64,000 bases of DNA from NCBI GenBank assembly GCA_017470945.1, contig JAFUXH010000157.1, positions 1 through 64,000 of the forward strand. Reading direction: 5' to 3'. The translations under genes were made by a program, and so were the position numbers. The notes under the pieces were generated by a model. The model was not told the origin of the DNA and searched no databases. It worked only from the letters and a program-made list of their open reading frames with translations. Shown here piece by piece: positions 24,242 to 32,856 of the stretch. The DNA comes from Clostridia bacterium. GTDB taxonomy: Bacteria > Bacillota > Clostridia > Christensenellales > Aristaeellaceae. Position 1 is the stretch's first letter. Each line of letters begins with the position of its first letter.

Positions 24242-26065
24242 ATGATTCGCAACGATATCCGCAATATCGCCATCATTGCCCACGTGGACCACGGCAAGAC
24301 CACCCTGGTGGATCAGATGCTCCGGCAGGGCGGCGTGTTCCGGCAAAATCAGCAGGTGGCAGAGCGGGTGATGGATTCCAACGACCTGGAAAGGGAGCGG
24401 GGCATCACCATCCTGGCCAAAAATACCGCCGTGCATTATCAAAACGCCAAAATCAACATCGTCGACACCCCCGGCCACGCCGATTTCGGCGGCGAGGTGG
24501 AGCGGGTGCTCAAAATGGTGGACGGCGTGCTGCTGTTGGTAGACAGCTTCGAAGGTCCCATGCCCCAGACCCGGTTCGTGCTGCAAAAAGCCTTGGGGCT
24601 GAAGCTGCCGGTGCTGCTGGTGATCAACAAAGTGGATCGGCCCGACGCCCGCTGCGCCGAGGTGGTGGATGAATTGGTGGATCTGCTGATCGAATTGGAC
24701 GCCGATCCCGCCACGCTGGACAGGCCCATCATTTACGCCTCCGCCCGCCGGGGCACCGCCACGCTGGACCTGGACGTGCCGGGGGAGGATCTGCAGCCGC
24801 TGTTTGACGCGATCATGGAATACATCCCCGCGCCGGAGGGCGACCCCGACGGCCCGGCCCAGGTGTTGATTTCCACCATCGATTATTCCGAGTACGTGGG
24901 CCGCATCGGCATCGGCCGTATCACCCGGGGCACCTTGAAGGACAACATGATGGTGGTGCGCTGCAACGCCACCAACGATCAGGTGTCGCCCCCCTGGCGG
25001 CTGACGGGCCTGAGCCTGTACGACGGCCTGAAGCGGGTGGGGGCCGCGGAAGTGGGCATGGGCGACATCGTGGCCCTGACCGGCCTGGCCGATATTTCCA
25101 TCGGCGACACGGTGTGCGATCCTGCGCACCCCGATCCCCTGCCCTTCGTGGCCATTACCGAGCCCACCGTGACCATGACCTTTTCGGTCAACGATTCCCC
25201 CTTCGCCGGCAAGGAAGGCGCTTACGTGACCAGCCGCCATTTGCGGGCCCGGCTGTACCGGGAATTGGAAACCGACGTCAGCCTGCGGGTCAAGGACGGC
25301 GAGACCCCCGATCAATTCGAGGTGTGGGGCCGGGGCGAATTGCACCTGTCGATCCTGATCGAAACCATGCGCCGGGAAGGATATGAATTCCAGGTCAGCA
25401 AGCCGGAGGTCATTTACCGCTATGAAAACGGCAGCCGGCAGGAGCCCATCGAGCGCATGGTGGCCGACGTGCCCCAGGCCTACGCCGGCGCGGTGATCGA
25501 AAAGATTGGCCGCCGCCGGGGCACCCTGGAATCCATGGGCGGCAGCGACCGGGTGCGGCTGGAATTCCTGGTGCCCTCCCGCGGCCTGTTCGGCTACCGC
25601 AGTGAATTCATGACCGATACCCGGGGCGAAGGCATCATGAGCGCCGTGTTCGATCATTATGAGGATTACAAGGGCGATATCCCGCACCGCAACGTGGGCG
25701 CGCTGATCTGCTATGAAACCGGCGAGGCCACCCAGTACGGCCTGTTCTACGCCCAGGATCGGGGCACCCTGTTCATCGGCAGCCAGACGCCGGTGTACAA
25801 CGGCATGATCTGCGGCGAATCCAGCCGCCCTGGCGATATCGTGGTGAACGTGTGCAAGCAAAAGCACGTGACCAATATGCGCAACGCCTCCGCGTCGGAG
25901 GACAGCCTGCGCCTGGTGTCGGTGCATCCGCTGACGCTGGAGGAGTGCCTGGAATTCATCGACGACGACGAATTGCTGGAAATCACCCCCAAGAGCCTGC
26001 GTATGCGCAAGCGGGAGCTGAGCCACGAGCAGCGTGCCAAGGCCGCCGCCCGGTCCAAGCAATAA
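24242..26065 (+). CDS. typA: TypA/BipA ribosome-binding GTPase
   Basis: This 607-residue translational GTPase assists ribosome assembly and stress adaptation. G1 is AHVDHGKTT, the switch I region [14 protein letters not shown]3 [15 protein letters not shown] and G4 [11 protein letters not shown] domain II beta-barrel and the EF-G-like and TypA-specific C-terminal domains follow ([22 protein letters not shown]; ending [15 protein letters not shown]). The length and order are standard. It is monocistronic and ends in the terminator that flanks repeat copy 1. Confidence 0.97.
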   Translation: MIRNDIRNIAIIAHVDHGKTTLVDQMLRQGGVFRQNQQVAERVMDSNDLERERGITILAKNTAVHYQNAKINIVDTPGHADFGGEVERVLKMVDGVLLLVDSFEGPMPQTRFVLQKALGLKLPVLLVINKVDRPDARCAEVVDELVDLLIELDADPATLDRPIIYASARRGTATLDLDVPGEDLQPLFDAIMEYIPAPEGDPDGPAQVLISTIDYSEYVGRIGIGRITRGTLKDNMMVVRCNATNDQVSPPWRLTGLSLYDGLKRVGAAEVGMGDIVALTGLADISIGDTVCDPAHPDPLPFVAITEPTVTMTFSVNDSPFAGKEGAYVTSRHLRARLYRELETDVSLRVKDGETPDQFEVWGRGELHLSILIETMRREGYEFQVSKPEVIYRYENGSRQEPIERMVADVPQAYAGAVIEKIGRRRGTLESMGGSDRVRLEFLVPSRGLFGYRSEFMTDTRGEGIMSAVFDHYEDYKGDIPHRNVGALICYETGEATQYGLFYAQDRGTLFIGSQTPVYNGMICGESSRPGDIVVNVCKQKHVTNMRNASASEDSLRLVSVHPLTLEECLEFIDDDELLEITPKSLRMRKRELSHEQRAKAAARSKQ

Positions 26066-26081
26066 ATATAACAAACAAAAT

Positions 26082-26111
26082 CCCCTCGGGCATTTATCTT
26101 TGCCCGAGGGG
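26082..26111 (+). terminator. typA terminator hairpin (left flank of repeat copy 1)
   Basis: CCCCTCGGGCA pairs with TGCCCGAGGGG. The expected T-run is absent here because the repeat element starts immediately after it. A near-identical hairpin, followed by TTTTC, occurs on the other side of the element at 26482. Confidence 0.75.
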
Positions 26112-26474
26112 TCAGAGCATCGACAAAGTCGATGCTCTGCCATGGAAAGCCTGTAAACAGCCTTTCCATGGGAACATCAATTCCTTGTAAAATGGCATTC
26201 CCGGGCAAAATTGCCCGGGAATGCTCATTTTACGGCCAGGAATTGATAGAGGAAGCAACCTCCGGTTGAACCTCGCAATTCGGCATGGTCGCCCAGTGGT
26301 CAGCACAAGTGCAGACCCCTGGGCTCTGTGCCTCATTGGACCTTCATCTGCCTGTATCCGCCACAGGCGGCGGCAGATTCCGGCCCTCGGCGACGCACAT
26401 GTCGCCGCCTGCGGAATGAGATCGAAGGGACTGCGGTCCCTTCGATGCATCCCTGGGGTTTGTCGATGGCCTGA
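26112..26474. repeat. MITE-like multi-hairpin repeat, copy 1 (with internal insertion)
   Basis: The element has imperfect terminal inverted repeats (TCAGAGCATCGACA at the left; TGTCGATGGCCTGA at the right). Inside are ordered hairpins: an end hairpin (AGAGCATCGAC... at 26115), CCATGGAAAG/CTTTCCATGG (26140-26171), and a ~75 base imperfect stem with arms TCAATTCCT/AGGAATTGA and inner CATTCCCGGGCAA/TTGCCCGGGAATG. The others are an AGCAACC/GGTTG hairpin, GGCGAC/GTCGCC, and ATCGAAGGGA/TCCCTTCGAT (26421-26446). Compared with copy 2 it carries a 116 base insertion at 26269-26384. No coding frame is credible. This accounts for most of the 520 base gap between typA and dus. Confidence 0.8.
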
Positions 26475-26481
26475 CCCCTCG

Positions 26482-26514
26482 CCTCGGGCATTCATCTTTG
26501 CCCGAGGGGTTTTC
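26482..26514. repeat. Right-flank duplicate of the typA terminator
   Basis: Starting at CCTCGGGCATT, this differs by one base from the hairpin at 26084-26111 and retains its T-run (GGTTTTC). A further small hairpin (GTGTATCGACAAAGTGGATACAC, 26516-26538) resembles the end hairpin of the repeat and may be a remnant of another copy. Confidence 0.75.
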
Positions 26515-26585
26515 TGTGTATCGACAAAGTGGATACACGGACCATTCTTTGGCCGCCAAAAACGGCCCCTCCCGCGCATACGTGC

Positions 26586-27545
26586 CTAATTGGGCGGGAT
26601 AAACACCGGGGGATCGATCAGCTCACCCTCGTCAAACAGCCAGGCCACGGCATCGGCGTATTCCCGGGGCGTGGTGGATTTGCGCAGCGCCCGCAGGGGC
26701 CGGGCGGCGCCTGAAAAGCAAAAGCGCAGATACCCCATGATGCCGTGCATGCGGCCGATGGCGGCGTGCTCCGTCCAGTGGCGCATGTATTCCCGGTACA
26801 GCCGGTCGTGAAACAGCAGCAGGCTTTCCTTGGTCAGGCCCTCGCCGTCCTGCAACTGCCGGGCCAGGGCGGGATTGGTGGCCAGGCCGCGGCCCAGCAT
26901 CAGCCCGGCCAGAGCGGGATGCTCCGCCATGACGCGCCGCCCGTCGGCGGGGGTGAACACGTTGCCGTTGTGAATCACGGGGAAGGGAGCGGCGGACAGC
27001 AGGGCGTCAAATACCTCGTTGTGGGGCTGGCCCGCGTAAAATTCCCGGCTGGTGCGGGGGTGCAGGATCAGCGCTTTCAGGGGATAATCCATATATATGG
27101 AAAGAAGCTGCGGCCATTCCGCGGGATCGTTGTAGCCCAGCCGGGTTTTCACCGTCAGCGGCAGGGGGCAGCGGGGCACTGCCGCGTCCAGAAATCGCCG
27201 CAGCTGATCGGGTTCCTTCAGCAGCCCCGCCCCTTTTCCCTTGGCCGTCACGGTGCCGGATGGGCAGCCCACGTTCAGGTTGATTTCGGTATATCCCGCG
27301 TCGCAAAGCATGCGGGCGGCGCCCAAAAAGTAGGCGGCGTCCCGGGCCAGCACCTGGGGCACCACCGGCACGCCGGCGTTTTCCCGGGGCGACAGATCGA
27401 ACATCTCCCGGGCGGTATAGGATTGGGAGGCGGTGGGGCTGATGAAGGGCATATAATACTGCGTCACGCCCCCGAAGGTATCATGGTGCACGCGCCGGTA
27501 AATCGCGTCGGTCAGCCCCTCCATGGGGGCGAAATACAGATTCAT
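26586..27545 (-). CDS. dus: tRNA-dihydrouridine synthase
   Basis: This 319-residue FMN-dependent enzyme reduces uridine in tRNA D-loops. MNLYFAPMEGLTDAIYRR is the N-terminal Dus motif, INLNVGCPSGTVTAKGKGAGLL contains the catalytic Cys, and VKTRLG and VIHNGNVF bind FMN. The C-terminal helical domain is present. It resembles the short Clostridial Dus group rather than DusB. The ATG at 27545 is preferred over an extension to 27617 that runs into the AT-rich promoter region. The gene converges on typA across the repeat. Confidence 0.93.
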   Translation of the reverse strand: MNLYFAPMEGLTDAIYRRVHHDTFGGVTQYYMPFISPTASQSYTAREMFDLSPRENAGVPVVPQVLARDAAYFLGAARMLCDAGYTEINLNVGCPSGTVTAKGKGAGLLKEPDQLRRFLDAAVPRCPLPLTVKTRLGYNDPAEWPQLLSIYMDYPLKALILHPRTSREFYAGQPHNEVFDALLSAAPFPVIHNGNVFTPADGRRVMAEHPALAGLMLGRGLATNPALARQLQDGEGLTKESLLLFHDRLYREYMRHWTEHAAIGRMHGIMGYLRFCFSGAARPLRALRKSTTPREYADAVAWLFDEGELIDPPVFIPPN

Positions 27546-27703
27546 CCCTTCGCCGTCCAATCCGTTTTTTGTTTGCGATCGATTATACCATGTTCCCGGG
27601 CAAAACACAAGAATCACTGTATTTCAATTGTATTTATGCACGAAAAAGCGATAAAATATTCATAAAACAATAGAAAAATGAATAAAAAAACTAACTTTAT
27701 CCC

Positions 27704-27731
27704 TTGACAACGCTAAAGTATCGTGTATAAT
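27704..27731 (+). promoter_or_regulatory. Sigma-A promoter of the amino-acid/peptide transporter operon
   Basis: TTGACA (27704-27709) and TATAAT (27726-27731) have a 16 bp spacer; the leader is only ~40 bases and ends in the ACGGAGG site of the first gene. Confidence 0.85.
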
Positions 27732-27780
27732 AGGGGATGTTCCCAGACGAACGAGGAAAGAAAAACGGAGGTTTTGATCA

Positions 27781-28592
27781 TGAAAAAGTTTGTTGCGATC
27801 CTGATGGCGGCCCTGATGCTGCTGGGCATGATGAGCTTTGCTTCCGCTGATAAGCTGAGCGAGATCAAGGAAAAGGGCGTTCTGGATGTGGGCGCCAACA
27901 TCGAATTCCCGCCCTATGAATTTTATTGGAACAATCCCGACAGCGGGGAAGAGGAAATCGCCGGCTTCGATATGGCGCTGGCGAAGGGCATCGCCGAAGA
28001 GCTGGGTGTGGCGCTGGAAATCCACGATCAGGCCTTCAGCGGCCTGGTGACCGCCCTGTCGGTGGGTGAAATGGATGTGGTCATTTCCGGCCTGGCCATC
28101 AAGCCCGAGCGCCTGGAGGTGGTGGATTTCTCCGATCCGTACTTCTCCGGCGAGCAGATCATGCTGGTGCGCGCCGCTGATTTCGACACCATCAAGACGG
28201 TGGAGGATCTGAACGGCAAGAAGGTGGGCGCGCAGCTGGGCTCCCTGCAGCAGGGCATCCTGGAAGAGCAGTTCGCTTCCTCTGAGCCCCTCCTGCTGGA
28301 TAAGCCCTCCATCCTGGCGATGGAATTGGCCCAGGGCAACATCGACGGCTGGCTGATCACCGACCTGGTGGCCAAGCAGTACATGGTGGTGTATCCCGAC
28401 ACCTTCCTGATCAGCGACGTGCCTGTGGCGTATGATTCCTCCGCCGGTATCGGCGTGGCCGTGCAGAAGGGCGACAACGCCTCCCTGCTGGAAGTGATCA
28501 ACGCCTACATCGCCAAGGTCAAGGCCGACGGCACCTGGGATCAGTGGATGGACGACGCCGTGACCAAGAGCGTATCGCTGCTGTCGGAATAA
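27781..28592 (+). CDS. Amino-acid ABC transporter substrate-binding protein (family 3)
   Basis: The product is 270 residues. The signal peptide MKKFVAILMAALMLLGMMS ends at FASA/DKL, and no lipobox cysteine is present. SBP_bac_3 signatures are LDVGANIEFPPYEF, GFDMALAKGIAEELG, DVVISGLAIKPERLEVVDFSDPY and AVQKGDNASLLEVIN. The family binds polar amino acids (Gln, His, Arg, cystine) or small derivatives. The genes downstream suggest a peptide or murein-derived ligand, but this is inference. Confidence 0.92.
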
Positions 28593-28622
28593 AAGGTTTT
28601 TCCCCTTATTGAGCATTCAGGA

Positions 28623-28657
28623 GAACGGCAGGGGCTGTGTAAGCGGCCCCTGCGTTC
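28623..28657 (+). promoter_or_regulatory. Intercistronic hairpin between binding protein and permease
   Basis: GAACG-G-CAGGGGC pairs with GCCCCTGCGTTC, leaving one bulged G. It has only a weak T-rich tail, so it may stabilise the upstream mRNA or partly terminate, giving more binding protein than permease. Confidence 0.6.
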
Positions 28658-28696
28658 CTTGTTTCATGCGCATCATCATACGGAGGAAGCTTTTTC

Positions 28697-29374
28697 ATGA
28701 TCAGTTTGGCTAAGATTTGGGAGATCCTGACCACGAAATTCAACGTTTTTATGCAGGGCGTCGGCACCACCATCGAATTGGCCATTTTTACGGTGGTGCT
28801 GGGGTCGCTGCTGGGGCTGCTGGTGGCGGTGTTCCGCCACACGCGGTTTTTGCCCCTGCGGTGGTTGATGAACGCCTACGTGGCCTTTATCCGCGGCACG
28901 CCCCTGCTGGTGCAGGTGCTGATGGTGGTATACGGCCTGCCCCAATTGGGCCTGCGCCTGCCGCGGATGACCCTGTGCATCATCGCCCTGGTGATCAATT
29001 CCGGCGCGTATATGGCCGAATTGATCCGGGCCGGGCTGCAGTCGGTGGAAAAGGGGCAGGAGGAAGCGGCCGATTCCCTGGGCATGAGCGGCTACCAGAA
29101 AATGCGCTACATCATTTTGCCCCAGGCCATCAAGGTCACCCTGCCTGCCATGGGCAACGAATTCATCGCCATCATCAAGGAATCCTCGGTGCTGTACGCG
29201 GTGGGCGTGTATGAGCTGACGTATCAGGCCAACAAGCTGTCGAGCGTCAATTACCGCTACCTGGAAACCATGATCGTGGCGGCCCTGATCTATTTCGTGC
29301 TGACCTATACCATGACCAAGCTGCTGGGCTTGCTGGAAAGGAGGATGAGGCGCAGTGAAAACAGCGTCGCCTGA
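28697..29374 (+). CDS. Amino-acid ABC transporter permease (HisM/GlnP type)
   Basis: The product is 225 residues with about five transmembrane helices. [20 protein letters not shown] begins the HEQRo domain, [19 protein letters not shown] is characteristic, and [23 protein letters not shown] is the EAA coupling motif. It overlaps the ATPase gene by 20 bases. Confidence 0.95.
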   Translation: MISLAKIWEILTTKFNVFMQGVGTTIELAIFTVVLGSLLGLLVAVFRHTRFLPLRWLMNAYVAFIRGTPLLVQVLMVVYGLPQLGLRLPRMTLCIIALVINSGAYMAELIRAGLQSVEKGQEEAADSLGMSGYQKMRYIILPQAIKVTLPAMGNEFIAIIKESSVLYAVGVYELTYQANKLSSVNYRYLETMIVAALIYFVLTYTMTKLLGLLERRMRRSENSVA

Positions 29375-30140
29375 TATACGCACCGTTGTTGATTCCGGAT
29401 CGACCACCGAAACGCTGATGGAGATCCGGGGGCTGTATAAAAACTTTGGGAAGCTGGAGGTGCTCAAGGATATCAACCTGAACGTGCACAAAAGCGATGT
29501 GCTGGTGCTGATCGGCCCCTCCGGCAGCGGAAAATCCACCCTGCTGCGGTCGGTCAATATGCTGGAAAAGCCCACCGCCGGGCAGGTGCTGTTCGAGGGC
29601 AACGACCTGACGAAGGCCAACCGCAAGGAGCTGTGCCAGCTGCGGGAGCGGATGGGCATGGTGTTTCAGCAGTTCAATCTGTTTCCCCATTTGAAGGTGA
29701 AGGACAATATCTCCATTTCCCCCCGGAAGGTGAAAAACCTCAGCCAGGAGGAGGCGGAAAAAAAGGCCGCCGATCTGCTGAAGCGGGTGGGCTTGTACGA
29801 CAAATGGAATGAATACCCCAGCCGTCTGTCCGGCGGCCAGAAGCAGCGGGTGGCCATCGTGCGCGCCCTGGCTATGGACCCGGATATGATGCTGTTTGAC
29901 GAGCCCACCTCCGCCCTGGACCCCGAAATGGTGGGGGAGGTGCTGGACGTGATGAAGGCCCTGGCCGCCGACGGCATGACCATGATGGTGGTCACCCATG
30001 AAATGCGCTTCGCCCGGCAGGTGGCGGATTACGTGCTGTTCATCGACGACGGCCAGATCGTCGAGGCCGGGCCGCCGGACCAGATCTTCGACCATCCCCA
30101 ACAAAAGCGGACCCAGGATTTCCTGAATAAAGTACTGTAA
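29355..30140 (+). CDS. Amino-acid ABC transporter ATP-binding protein (GlnQ type)
   Basis: The product is 261 residues. The Walker A is GPSGSGKST, the Q-loop [11 protein letters not shown], the signature [16 protein letters not shown] and the Walker [14 protein letters not shown], with the H-loop in VTHEM. It probably starts at the GTG inside the permease gene, four bases after GAGG. An ATG at 29418 would also leave a complete ABC domain. Confidence 0.95.
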   Translation: MKTASPDIRTVVDSGSTTETLMEIRGLYKNFGKLEVLKDINLNVHKSDVLVLIGPSGSGKSTLLRSVNMLEKPTAGQVLFEGNDLTKANRKELCQLRERMGMVFQQFNLFPHLKVKDNISISPRKVKNLSQEEAEKKAADLLKRVGLYDKWNEYPSRLSGGQKQRVAIVRALAMDPDMMLFDEPTSALDPEMVGEVLDVMKALAADGMTMMVVTHEMRFARQVADYVLFIDDGQIVEAGPPDQIFDHPQQKRTQDFLNKVL

Positions 30141-30151
30141 CGGAGGCGCGT

Positions 30152-31267
30152 ATGCTGTCGACCCCTTTGGAATCCCTGAAAAAATATGTGGATCAGCCCA
30201 GCGGCACCCACGACCGGGAAGACGTGGCCCAGGTGGCGGCCATGTTCGCCCAGGATTTTGAGGCCCTGGGTTTTCAAACCCAATTGATCCCGGGAAAGAA
30301 ATATGGCCCGGTGCTCAAGGCGACCATCGGCACGGGAAGCAAGCAGCTGATGCTGATGGGCCATATGGACACCGTGTTCCCCCGGGCGGTGTACGTGCCC
30401 TTTACCCCCATCGGGGAGGATCGGGCCCTGGGCAGCGGCAGCATCGATATGAAGGGCGGCGACGTGGTGATGCTCTATGCCCTGCAAAAGGCCCTGCCGG
30501 AAATCGATCTGACGAAGGTGCGCATTTGCGCCGTGCTGAACCCCGACGAGGAGATCGGTTCGCCCGAGAGTCACGAAACCATCCTGAATACCGCCCGGGA
30601 ATCCTTCGCCGCCCTGAGCTTTGAGCCTTGCAGCGCCGATTACCGGCTCACCTGCGCCAGGAAGGGCGTCACCTCGGTGCGCATCCGGTGCACGGGCATT
30701 CCCGGCCATTCCGGCGCGCAGTACAAGGAATGCGCCAGCGCCATTCAGGCCTTGTGCGCCCATATCACCGCTCTGTATTCCCTGCGGGATGACAGCCGGG
30801 ATATCAGCTTCAACGCCGGCCTGATCTCCGGCGGCACGGCGGAAAACGTGGTGGCCCCCGAAGCCGTGGCCGACTGCGAATTCCGGTATTTCGACGAAAA
30901 ATATAAGCCGGAGCTGATGGAAAAGATCCAGGCCATCTGCGCCCGGCAGCCCGTGCCCGGGGTGGAGACCACCGTTACCTTCGGGGCCAGCCACCCCGCC
31001 ATTGACCTGAACGAAAAAAGCCAAAAGCTGCTGGATCTGGCCATGGCGGTCAGCCAGGCGCAGGGCCAAAGGCGCTACCACGAAAAGACCGGCGGGGCGG
31101 GGGATATCTCCATCGCCGGCCAGGCGGGCATCGGTGTGCTGGATGGGCTGGGCCTGTGCGGCGTCAAGATGCACACGGTGGAGGAGTGCGTGTATTTGGA
31201 TAGCTTGGAGAAGCAGATCGACTTCGCGGCGGAAATGATCAAGCGCACCATCGCGGAGATCGACTGA
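30152..31267 (+). CDS. M20-family metallopeptidase
   Basis: The product is 371 residues and cytoplasmic. The metal ligands are in GHMDTVFP, GSIDMKGG and PDEEIGS (catalytic Glu and metal Glu), and the dimerisation domain includes GIPGHSGAQYKE. It is closest to carboxypeptidase G2/ArgE-like M20 enzymes that cut the C-terminal residue of dipeptides or N-acyl amino acids. It begins 11 bases after the transporter ATPase, which suggests it processes the imported compound. Confidence 0.9.
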   Translation: MLSTPLESLKKYVDQPSGTHDREDVAQVAAMFAQDFEALGFQTQLIPGKKYGPVLKATIGTGSKQLMLMGHMDTVFPRAVYVPFTPIGEDRALGSGSIDMKGGDVVMLYALQKALPEIDLTKVRICAVLNPDEEIGSPESHETILNTARESFAALSFEPCSADYRLTCARKGVTSVRIRCTGIPGHSGAQYKECASAIQALCAHITALYSLRDDSRDISFNAGLISGGTAENVVAPEAVADCEFRYFDEKYKPELMEKIQAICARQPVPGVETTVTFGASHPAIDLNEKSQKLLDLAMAVSQAQGQRRYHEKTGGAGDISIAGQAGIGVLDGLGLCGVKMHTVEECVYLDSLEKQIDFAAEMIKRTIAEID

Positions 31268-31284
31268 CGAAAAAACGCAGCATC

Positions 31285-31320
31285 GGGGGACGATGGCACG
31301 ATCGGCATCGGCCCCCTTTT
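31285..31320 (+). terminator. Terminator after the M20 peptidase
   Basis: GGGGG-A-CGATG pairs with CATCG-G-CCCCC (one A/G mismatch) and is followed by TTTT. A TATAAT at 31341-31346 just downstream suggests the next gene also has its own promoter. Confidence 0.7.
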
Positions 31321-31378
31321 CTTTGGGATCGATTTTGTGTTATAATTCTATTAGCTTATGAGCAGGGAGGCGGAACGG

Positions 31379-32485
31379 ATGAAAATCACCGGCATCGAAT
31401 GGGGCAGGGTGTCGATCCCTCTGCGCACGCCATTTAAAACGGCGCTGCGCACGGTGGCCAGCGTGGAGGATATTATCGTTAAAATCTGTACCGATACCGG
31501 CGACGCGGGCTTTGGCGAAGCGCCGCCCACCGGGGTGATCACCGGCGATACCGCCGGGGCCATCGTGGGGGCGATGGAGCATCATCTGGCCCCCAGCCTG
31601 CTGGGCAGGGACGTGGATGATTTTGAATCCATCCTGCTGTTGACGCAACGGTGCGTGATGCACAATACCAGCGCCAAGGCCGCCGTCGATATGGCGCTGT
31701 GGGATCTGTACGGCAAACTGTACCGCATCCCGGTGTACAAGCTATTGGGCGGGGCCCGGAAGCATTTGATCACCGACCTGACCATCAGCGTCAACGCACC
31801 GGCGGTCATGGCCCGGGACGCGAAAATCGCCGTGGAGCGGGGATTCGACTGCCTGAAGGTAAAGGTGGGGGTCGATCCCCGGCTGGATGTGGAGCGGCTG
31901 ACCGCCGTGCGGCAGGCAGTGCCGGGAAACGTGACGCTGCGCATCGACGCCAACCAGGCCTGGAAGCCCAAGGAGGCGGTGCGCATCCTGAACGATATGC
32001 AGGACCGGGGGCTGGACATCGAATTTGTGGAGCAGCCGGTGGCCGCCGGGGATTTGGAGGGGCTGAAATACGTGACCCAGCGCAGCAGCGTGCCGGTACT
32101 GGCCGACGAAGCGGTGTTTTCCCCGGCGGACGCGCTGAAGATTTTGCAGATGGGCGCGGCGGACCTGCTGAATATCAAGCTGATGAAGTGCGGCGGGATC
32201 TACAACGCCCTGAAAATCGCGGATGTGGCGGAGTTATACGGCGTGGAATGTATGATCGGCTGCATGCTGGAGGGCAAGGTGGCGGTCAACGCCGCGGCGC
32301 ACTTGGCCTGCGCCAGGCAGGTGATCACCCGGATCGACCTGGACGGCCCCATGCTGTGCGCGGCGGACCCGGTGCGCGGCGGGGCGGCGTTCCAGGGAAA
32401 GGATATCATCCTCAGCGACGCGCCGGGCCTGGGCGTGACGGCTGTGGAGGGCGTCCAGCCCATCGGATGTCTGGGCAGCTGCTGA
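31379..32485 (+). CDS. Dipeptide epimerase (enolase superfamily, L-Ala-D/L-Glu epimerase type)
   Basis: The product is 368 residues in the muconate lactonising subgroup. KVK at residues 160-162 provides the catalytic bases, DANQAW, VEQPV and DEAVF are the three metal ligands, and NIKLMKCGG has the second catalytic Lys. N-terminal IPLRTPFKTALRTV and C-terminal GCMLEGKVA fit dipeptide epimerases of murein peptide recycling. The exact dipeptide cannot be read from sequence. It lies downstream of an M20 peptidase and transporter and ends in a terminator-like hairpin interrupted by repeat copy 2. Confidence 0.9.
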   Translation: MKITGIEWGRVSIPLRTPFKTALRTVASVEDIIVKICTDTGDAGFGEAPPTGVITGDTAGAIVGAMEHHLAPSLLGRDVDDFESILLLTQRCVMHNTSAKAAVDMALWDLYGKLYRIPVYKLLGGARKHLITDLTISVNAPAVMARDAKIAVERGFDCLKVKVGVDPRLDVERLTAVRQAVPGNVTLRIDANQAWKPKEAVRILNDMQDRGLDIEFVEQPVAAGDLEGLKYVTQRSSVPVLADEAVFSPADALKILQMGAADLLNIKLMKCGGIYNALKIADVAELYGVECMIGCMLEGKVAVNAAAHLACARQVITRIDLDGPMLCAADPVRGGAAFQGKDIILSDAPGLGVTAVEGVQPIGCLGSC

Positions 32486-32516
32486 TATCCTGTTAGGGCA
32501 TATTTCCATAAAAAAC

Positions 32517-32538
32517 AGGCGCTTTGTGTGAAGCGCCT
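32517..32538. repeat. Left copy of a duplicated terminator hairpin at repeat copy 2
   Basis: AGGCGCTTTGTGTGAAGCGCCT forms a hairpin right after the epimerase gene. The sequence at 32786-32807 matches it at 19 of 22 positions. Confidence 0.7.
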
Positions 32539-32786
32539 CAGAGTATCGACAAAGTCGATACTCTGCCATGGAAAGTCAGTAAACAGCCTTTCCATGGGAA
32601 CATCAATTCCTTGTAAAATGGCATTCCCGGGCAGAATTGCCCGAGAACGCACATTTTACGGCCAGGAATTGATAGAGGAAGCAACCTTCGGTTGCTCCTC
32701 GGCGACGCACATGTCGCCGCCTGCGGAAAAAAATCGAAGGGACTGCGGTCCCTTCGATGCATCCCTGAGGTTTGCTGATAGTCTGA
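32538..32786. repeat. MITE-like multi-hairpin repeat, copy 2
   Basis: The same hairpin order as copy 1 is present without the insertion: end hairpin AGAGTATCGAC/GTCGATACTCT, CCATGGAAAG/CTTTCCATGG, a long TCAATTCCT/AGGAATTGA stem, AGCAACC/GGTTGCT, GGCGAC/GTCGCC and ATCGAAGGGA/TCCCTTCGAT. The ends are imperfect inverted repeats (TCAGAGTATCGACAAAG against GTTTGCTGATAGTCTGA). It is non-coding and fills most of the 370 base gap between the epimerase and the next gene. Confidence 0.8.
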
Positions 32787-32807
32787 AGCGTTTTGCGTGA
32801 AGCGCCT
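32786..32807. repeat. Right copy of the duplicated terminator hairpin at repeat copy 2
   Basis: AAGCGTTTTGCGTGAAGCGCCT is the partner of 32517-32538. The duplication is specific to this locus: the flanks of copy 1 have a different sequence. Confidence 0.7.
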
Positions 32808-32856
32808 GGGGATGATGCTATTTTCGTGGGATCGCCATACGATCATGGGAAAGCGC

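Noticed and set aside
23951..26143. A 730-residue minus-strand open frame opposite typA
   Set aside because: It is the antisense of a well-identified GTPase, has His/Gln/Gly-rich low-complexity content typical of GC-rich reverse frames, and has no domain.
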